From Ardenticatenales bacterium (lineage in GTDB: Bacteria > Chloroflexota > Anaerolineae > Promineifilales > Promineifilaceae), in contig JACKBL010000007.1 of NCBI GenBank assembly GCA_020634515.1, forward strand, positions 124,001 through 188,000: a stretch of 64,000 nucleotides of DNA, given 5' to 3'. The notes under the pieces are model-generated. The model was not told where the DNA came from. It saw only the letters and a list, made by a program, of their open reading frames with translations, and did not search any database. The position numbers were made by a program, and so were the translations under genes. Positions 60,365 to 64,000 of the stretch are shown one piece after another (the stretch's first letter is position 1; the number at the start of each line of letters is the position of its first letter).

Positions 60365-61476
60365 TGTTTTCTCCCATCTGGTGACCGGTCGGCTGGTCCA
60401 GCGAAAAACGTAAGTACGCTTCCATAAAACCATCCAGCCGACCATCTAACACAGGCTGCGTATTTCCGGTCTCGTGACCGGTGCGATGGTCCTTGACCAT
60501 CTTGTAGGGATGCAGCACATAGGAGCGAATCTGATTGCCCCAGCCCGCATCCACATCTTCGCCTTTCAGCTCCGCAATCGCCGCATCTTGCTTTTGCTGC
60601 GCCAGATCGAAAAGCTGCGCCTTCAAAATCTTCATTGCCGTGTCCAGATTTTGCGTCAAAGAACGCTGATTCTGGCAGGAAACGACAATGCCCGTTGGCA
60701 GATGCGTGATCCGCACCGCCGTTTCATTCTTTTGCACATGCTGCCCACCCGCGCCGCTGGCCCGAAAACGATCAATACGCAAATCTTTTTCGTCGATGTC
60801 GATTTCTATCTCTTCCGCGACATCCGGCCACACTTCCATCTTGGCGAAGGAGGTATGGCGGCGGCTGGAAGCATCGAAGGGGGAAATGCGCACCAGTCGG
60901 TGGACGCCGCGCTCCGATCTAAGCCAGCCATACGCATATTCTCCCCGAATGGACATCAGCGTACTTTTGATGCCCGCTTCATCCCCGTCGCTTTGGTCCA
61001 GAATATCCACGGAGAATCCATGCGATTCCGCCCAACGGATAACCATGCGCTGCAACATCAGCGCCCAATCCTGGGCCTCCGTGCCGCCGGCGCCCGCATG
61101 AATGGCGAATATCGCGTCTCGATCATCATACCGCCCGGAAAAGAGCGTCTGGAATTCCAGTTTGTTGACTTCTTCTTGCAGCCGCTCTACCTCATGCGTC
61201 AATTCCGCTTCCATTTCCGCGTCATCCAGACCGGACAGAAGCAGCGCGTCCTCAATTTGGTGGCTTAACCTGTCCCAGATCACGGCCTGTTCTCGCAGCC
61301 GCGTCAATTCGCGCATCACCTGCTGCGCCTGCCGCGGATCGTTCCAGAAACCTGGCCCCGCTGTCAGCTCTTCCAGTTGGGCAATCTTCACTAATTTGCC
61401 GGCTACGTCAAAGACGCCTCCGCAGAATAGAGACGGTTGTGTTGATTTCCTCGAGTTGTGTTGTGATTTCTTCCAT
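60351..61476 (-). CDS. prfB: peptide chain release factor 2, with programmed +1 frameshift
   Basis: Two frames. ATG 61476 starts MEEITTQLEEINTTVSILRRRL, ending at an in-frame TGA (61408-61410) in the slip site CTT-TGA-C. A +1 shift continues with DVAGKLVKIAQLEEL to 60351. An SD-like GGAGG (61417-61421) sits just before the slip site, as in other bacteria where RF2 shortage promotes the shift. The body has the GGQ motif (ASGAGGQHVQKNETAVR) and an SPF-type anticodon tripeptide (ISPFD) for UGA/UAA. About 370 residues in total. This is normal autoregulation, not a sequence error. Confidence 0.96.
61407..61421 (-). promoter_or_regulatory. prfB programmed frameshift site
   Basis: Minus strand: GGAGG, then a four-base gap, then CTTTGAC. 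The spacing and slip codons match the classical RF2 autoregulatory site. Confidence 0.92.
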
Positions 61477-61499
61477 GATGCTGAAGCCTTTCCTGTGTG

Positions 61500-61601
61500 T
61501 GACTATACAGGTCATCTGCCCAGATTGGACCAATTTGCTCTGGTTGAATCTTATTGATGTCTACAAAATTGGTCCAATCTCTCGGAGACGTGAATAGTTA
61601 C
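61500..61601 (-). repeat. F1-related repeat, copy l (102 bp)
   Basis: Exact reverse complement of copy j (44184-44285), base for base by my reading. It lies 24 bases upstream of the prfB start and probably contains or displaces its promoter. Confidence 0.9.
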
Positions 61602-61737
61602 TCCTGTGTAATTTAGTCTATCATTGCCCCGCCCCGTTGGGCAGGAGCGTGGTAGGGGCGCGATTATCCGATGGTTTGCTCAAAGTGCAAAAACGGCCAC
61701 GACTGCCGCCCATTTTCAAGATGTTGGCGACTACTAA

Positions 61738-61826
61738 GTAACCGTCCGAAAACAACTTCGCACTTTTTGCGGACGGCTACTGACAAGCTGTTCGCGCAAT
61801 TCCGCTAACTTAATTGCGGAGAGCCT
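61738..61826. repeat. dispersed repeat family F3, copy c
   Basis: GTAACCGTCCGAAAACAACTT, TTTTTGCGGACGG, CTACTGACAAGCTGTTCGCG, TTAATTGCGGAGAGCC. It runs directly into F2 copy d. Confidence 0.8.
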
Positions 61827-61920
61827 CTAAGGACTGACGATGAAAAAGGTACGGAATTGCATCGTCAGTTTGCGGGAACGGTAAGGAAACAACTTCGTTG
61901 TCTTATTCAATTCCGTTCCC
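61827..61920. repeat. dispersed repeat family F2, copy d
   Basis: CTAAGGACTGACGATG, GCATCGTCAGTTTGCGG, GAACGGTAAGGAAACAAC, TTCGTTGTCTTATTC, CCGTTCCC. It ends 14 bases before the ftsY stop. Confidence 0.85.
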
Positions 61921-61933
61921 ATGTGGTCCAAAA

Positions 61934-62836
61934 TCAGTCAAAGAGACCATTGATGAATTGATCCGGGTCGAACGGGGCCAGGTCTTCGAGCTTTTCGCCC
62001 GTGCCCACAAAGCGCACCGGCAGACCCAGATCGTGGTAGATGGCAAACACCATGCCCCCTTTGGCGGTGCTGTCCAACTTGGTGAGGATAACGCCGGTTA
62101 CTTTGACGGATTCCTTGAATTTTGCCGCTTGAATCAGGGCATTTTGGCCCGTGGGCGCGTCCAGTACCAGAAGCACCTCATGGGGGGCCTGATGGACGCT
62201 GCGCTGGCAGATGCTATACACCTTTTCCAACTCCTTCATCAGGTTGTACTTGGTGTGCAGGCGTCCGGCGGTGTCTACCAGCACCAGGTCGGAGCCGCGG
62301 GCGCGGCTGGCGCGAATGCCATCATAGGTAATGGCTCCGGGGTCGCCGCCCGGCTGCCCGGCGATGATGGGCACGCCGGCGCGCTCGCTCCAGATGGTTA
62401 GCTGGTCAATGGCCGCGGCGCGGAAGGTGTCGCCGGCCACCAGCGTGACTTTGCGTCCTTTGTTTCTGTAGTAATAGGCCAGCTTGCCGATGCTGGTGGT
62501 TTTGCCGGAGCCATTCACGCCGACGACCATAGCGACGGTTAGCAGGCGGGGTGTCTCCATGCTAAACGGGGGCGGATCGGTGAGCATGTTGCGCATTTCC
62601 GCCTTGAGCGCCTGCATGAGTTGGTCGGCGCGGTAGAGGCCCTCGCGCCGCACCCGTTCGCGCATGGCTTCCACCAGCGCCAGGCTGGTTTCGACGCCCA
62701 TATCCGCCTGGATTAACAGGGCTTCCAGGTCTTCCCAGGTTGTTTCGTCAATTTCGGCTGTTCCCAGGACGTTGGCTATTTGACCAAAGACGGTTTGCCG
62801 TGTGCGGGTCAGCGACTCACGAATACTTTTGAACAA
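61934..62836 (-). CDS. ftsY: signal recognition particle receptor FtsY
   Basis: 300 residues: a short N-domain helical bundle (1-85) and the GTPase G-domain. Motifs: G1 VGVNGSGKTTSIGKLA, GDTFRAAAIDQL, G3 VDTAGR, G4 TKLD and GTGEKLEDLAPF. The acidic A-domain of larger FtsY proteins is missing, as in many non-proteobacteria. It docks ribosome-SRP complexes at the membrane. The usual DATTGQNA reads DAPTGQNA here. The start is TTG 62836 with GGGAGG ten bases upstream. Confidence 0.96.
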   Translation of the reverse strand: MFKSIRESLTRTRQTVFGQIANVLGTAEIDETTWEDLEALLIQADMGVETSLALVEAMRERVRREGLYRADQLMQALKAEMRNMLTDPPPFSMETPRLLTVAMVVGVNGSGKTTSIGKLAYYYRNKGRKVTLVAGDTFRAAAIDQLTIWSERAGVPIIAGQPGGDPGAITYDGIRASRARGSDLVLVDTAGRLHTKYNLMKELEKVYSICQRSVHQAPHEVLLVLDAPTGQNALIQAAKFKESVKVTGVILTKLDSTAKGGMVFAIYHDLGLPVRFVGTGEKLEDLAPFDPDQFINGLFD

Positions 62837-62885
62837 ACTGAATTACCTCCCAGAATTTGGGGGACACGGATTAGCGCGGAAAAAC

Positions 62886-62970
62886 GTAACTACTAACGCT
62901 TTTTGGAGATTGGAGCAATTTGAGGCGCTCAATGGCCATTTTCACCAGAGAAAATTGGTCCAATCGGGCT
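62886..62970. repeat. dispersed repeat family F1, copy m
   Basis: GTAACTACTAACGCTTTTTGG, AGATTGGAGCAATTTGAGG, then TTTTCACCAGAGAAAATTGG, TCCAATCGGGCTACC. The left arm is diverged. Confidence 0.7.
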
Positions 62971-62972
62971 AC

Positions 62973-63030
62973 CGCTCCTTCAAACTGGCGATGCAATCCA
63001 CATCTTGTTTCATCGCCGGTTCTTAGCAGT
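62973..63030. repeat. dispersed repeat family F2, copy e (partial)
   Basis: CGCTCCTTCAAACTGGCGATG, CAATCC, TTTCATCGCCGGTTCTT. It matches the second half of copy a and adjoins F1 copy m. Confidence 0.75.
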
Positions 63031-63105
63031 TACGGGAAAACGCGGATAAAGCAGTGTCTGTGATTCTCTTCTATTCCGATAGCCCCGTGATGGGGGATGT
63101 GAGAA

Positions 63106-63327
63106 TTATTCTAGCGTCATCTCCACGATTTCGCCATCCGCCGTCAATTGTTCGACGCGCAGGGTGGCGGTTTCCAGCAGCTTTTGACACTGGCTGGCTA
63201 ATGCCTGCCCGCGCTCGAATAGCGCCAGCGATTCTTCTAGCGATAGTTCTCCGGCTTCCAGGCGGGTGACGGTTTCCGTCAGTTCTTGTAAGGCGGCCTC
63301 AAATGTCAATTCCGCGGGATCGATCAT
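63106..63327 (-). CDS. xseB: exodeoxyribonuclease VII small subunit
   Basis: 73 residues, the normal length. Pattern: LTFEAALQELTETVTRLEAGELSLEESLALFERGQALASQCQ, a helical hairpin that packs on XseA. AAGGAAAC precedes ATG 63327. With the large subunit, encoded just upstream on the same strand, it forms the enzyme that degrades single-stranded DNA from both ends. An F3 repeat separates the two genes. Confidence 0.95.
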   Translation of the reverse strand: MIDPAELTFEAALQELTETVTRLEAGELSLEESLALFERGQALASQCQKLLETATLRVEQLTADGEIVEMTLE

Positions 63328-63340
63328 AGGTGTTTCCTTT

Positions 63341-63402
63341 TTTACGGACGGTTACTGACAAGTTGTCCGCACATTTCCGCCAACTTAATTGCGGACGGCC
63401 AC
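63341..63402. repeat. dispersed repeat family F3, copy d
   Basis: TTACGGACGGTTACTGACAAG, TTGTCCGCACATTTCCGCC, AACTTAATTGCGGACGGCC. It lies between xseA and xseB. Confidence 0.8.
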
Positions 63403-64000
63403 CTAGGGTTTGGCAGACGCCACAGTGGCGCGGATCACGCCGTCGGCTACCTGAATTTGCACGGGGTCGCCGGGCGTTACGTCCCGGACGTGATACACCA
63501 GGCGACCATCGGCGCGGCGGACGATGGCATAGCCGCGGGCAAGGGTTGCCAGAGGGCTGACGGCGTGGAGTTGGGTCTGAGCCAGGACCAGGTCGGCGCG
63601 GTATTGGCTTAGCCGCTGGTCTATGCCGCGTTCCAGGCGGAGGGTGAGGCTGTCGAGTTGCTGCCAGTTGCTTTGCAGCCGCGTTCGGGGGCTGAGGTGG
63701 CGTAGGGAGCGGACGAGATGGTCCAGTTGCCAGCGGGATTGCTGCATGATGCCCATCACATGTTGCTGCAGGCTTTGCCGCTGATCGTGGACGAGGGGTA
63801 GCAGTTCGGCTACATCGGGTACGGCCAGTTCGGCAGCGGCGGAAGGAGTAGGGGCGCGCAGGTCGGCGACGAAATCGGCGATGGTGAAGTCTGTTTCGTG
63901 GCCGACGCCGCAGATGATGGGGTGGCGGGCGGCGAAGATGGTTTGCGCGACTTGTTCGTCGTTGAAGGCCCACAGGTCTTCGATGGAGCCGCCACCGCGA
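63403..64000 (-). CDS. xseA: exodeoxyribonuclease VII large subunit (5' part outside the window)
   Basis: The open frame reaches the window edge; about 199 C-terminal residues are visible. SRGGGSIEDLWAFNDE and ARHPIICGVGHETDFTIADFVADLRAPTPSAAAEL are the highly conserved catalytic-domain motifs of XseA. A coiled-coil section follows, and then the C-terminal SPLATLARGYAIVR segment that ends the family. The true start lies beyond position 64000. Confidence 0.95.
   Translation of the reverse strand, partial: RGGGSIEDLWAFNDEQVAQTIFAARHPIICGVGHETDFTIADFVADLRAPTPSAAAELAVPDVAELLPLVHDQRQSLQQHVMGIMQQSRWQLDHLVRSLRHLSPRTRLQSNWQQLDSLTLRLERGIDQRLSQYRADLVLAQTQLHAVSPLATLARGYAIVRRADGRLVYHVRDVTPGDPVQIQVADGVIRATVASAKP

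Noticed and set aside
61407..61413. TGA stop in prfB considered as a pseudogene or sequencing error
   Set aside because: It is the standard RF2 programmed frameshift with SD-like sequence and slip codons in place.

Overview
The window is about 58-60% GC by eye and carries one tRNA gene, no rRNA and no CRISPR array. The gene content points to a member of the Chloroflexota, probably the Anaerolineae or a neighbouring class. The clues are Thr-Pro rich extracellular linkers, DUF4397 proteins, a giant YD-repeat (Rhs) protein, a GH4 glycosidase, a PdxS/PdxT pair and a large acidic TPR protein with Asp-Trp-Leu motifs. This placement is inference; there is no marker rRNA to confirm it.

Left part (1-8.6 kb): a TetR regulator, a small membrane protein, then an OmpR-type two-component pair followed by a tripartite MacB-like export system (membrane fusion protein, ATPase, FtsX-type permease) and a lipoprotein. 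The same 11-bp-period direct repeat lies in front of the regulator and in front of the export genes, so the regulator probably controls both. 8.5-21.5 kb is an accessory region: a gene cut by a small repeat, an IS-like element with a YREK transposase, an older transposase whose N-terminal piece lies inverted beside its C-terminal piece, and an Rhs locus. The Rhs locus has a 2550-residue protein with its own toxin-like tip and a candidate membrane immunity protein, then a displaced second tip with a second candidate immunity protein.

22-36.7 kb holds mostly metabolism: a GH13 amylase, an exported propeller protein, acetyl-CoA synthetase, a GH4 glycosidase, a DHFR-like reductase, a GrpB-like protein, a methyltransferase, xylulokinase, and the pyridoxal phosphate synthase pair pdxS-pdxT. 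36.9-48.4 kb is cell-surface: a six-repeat DUF4397 protein, a class A penicillin-binding protein, a haem-binding protein, tRNA-Arg(CCG), and two tandem paralogous exported propeller proteins. 48.4-64 kb holds a candidate small RNA, a membrane pyrophosphatase, a histone-deacetylase-family enzyme, the TPR/DWL protein, ndk, rsfS (apparent CTG start), a zinc-ribbon coiled-coil protein, prfB (with its programmed +1 frameshift), ftsY, xseB and the 3' part of xseA.

Two genome-scale patterns stand out. First, the palindromic octamer TGCCGGCA occurs about 75 times, on both strands and in all frames, where one or two are expected. At most copies the G/C strand bias flips: G-rich to the left, C-rich to the right. 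Long stretches without the octamer coincide with the insertion-sequence and toxin-tip DNA. Second, three families of short dispersed intergenic repeats (here F1, F2, F3) fill most gaps. They have split at least one gene, and two F1 copies are identical 102-bp inverted copies 17 kb apart. Several 5' leaders also carry hairpins that look regulatory.
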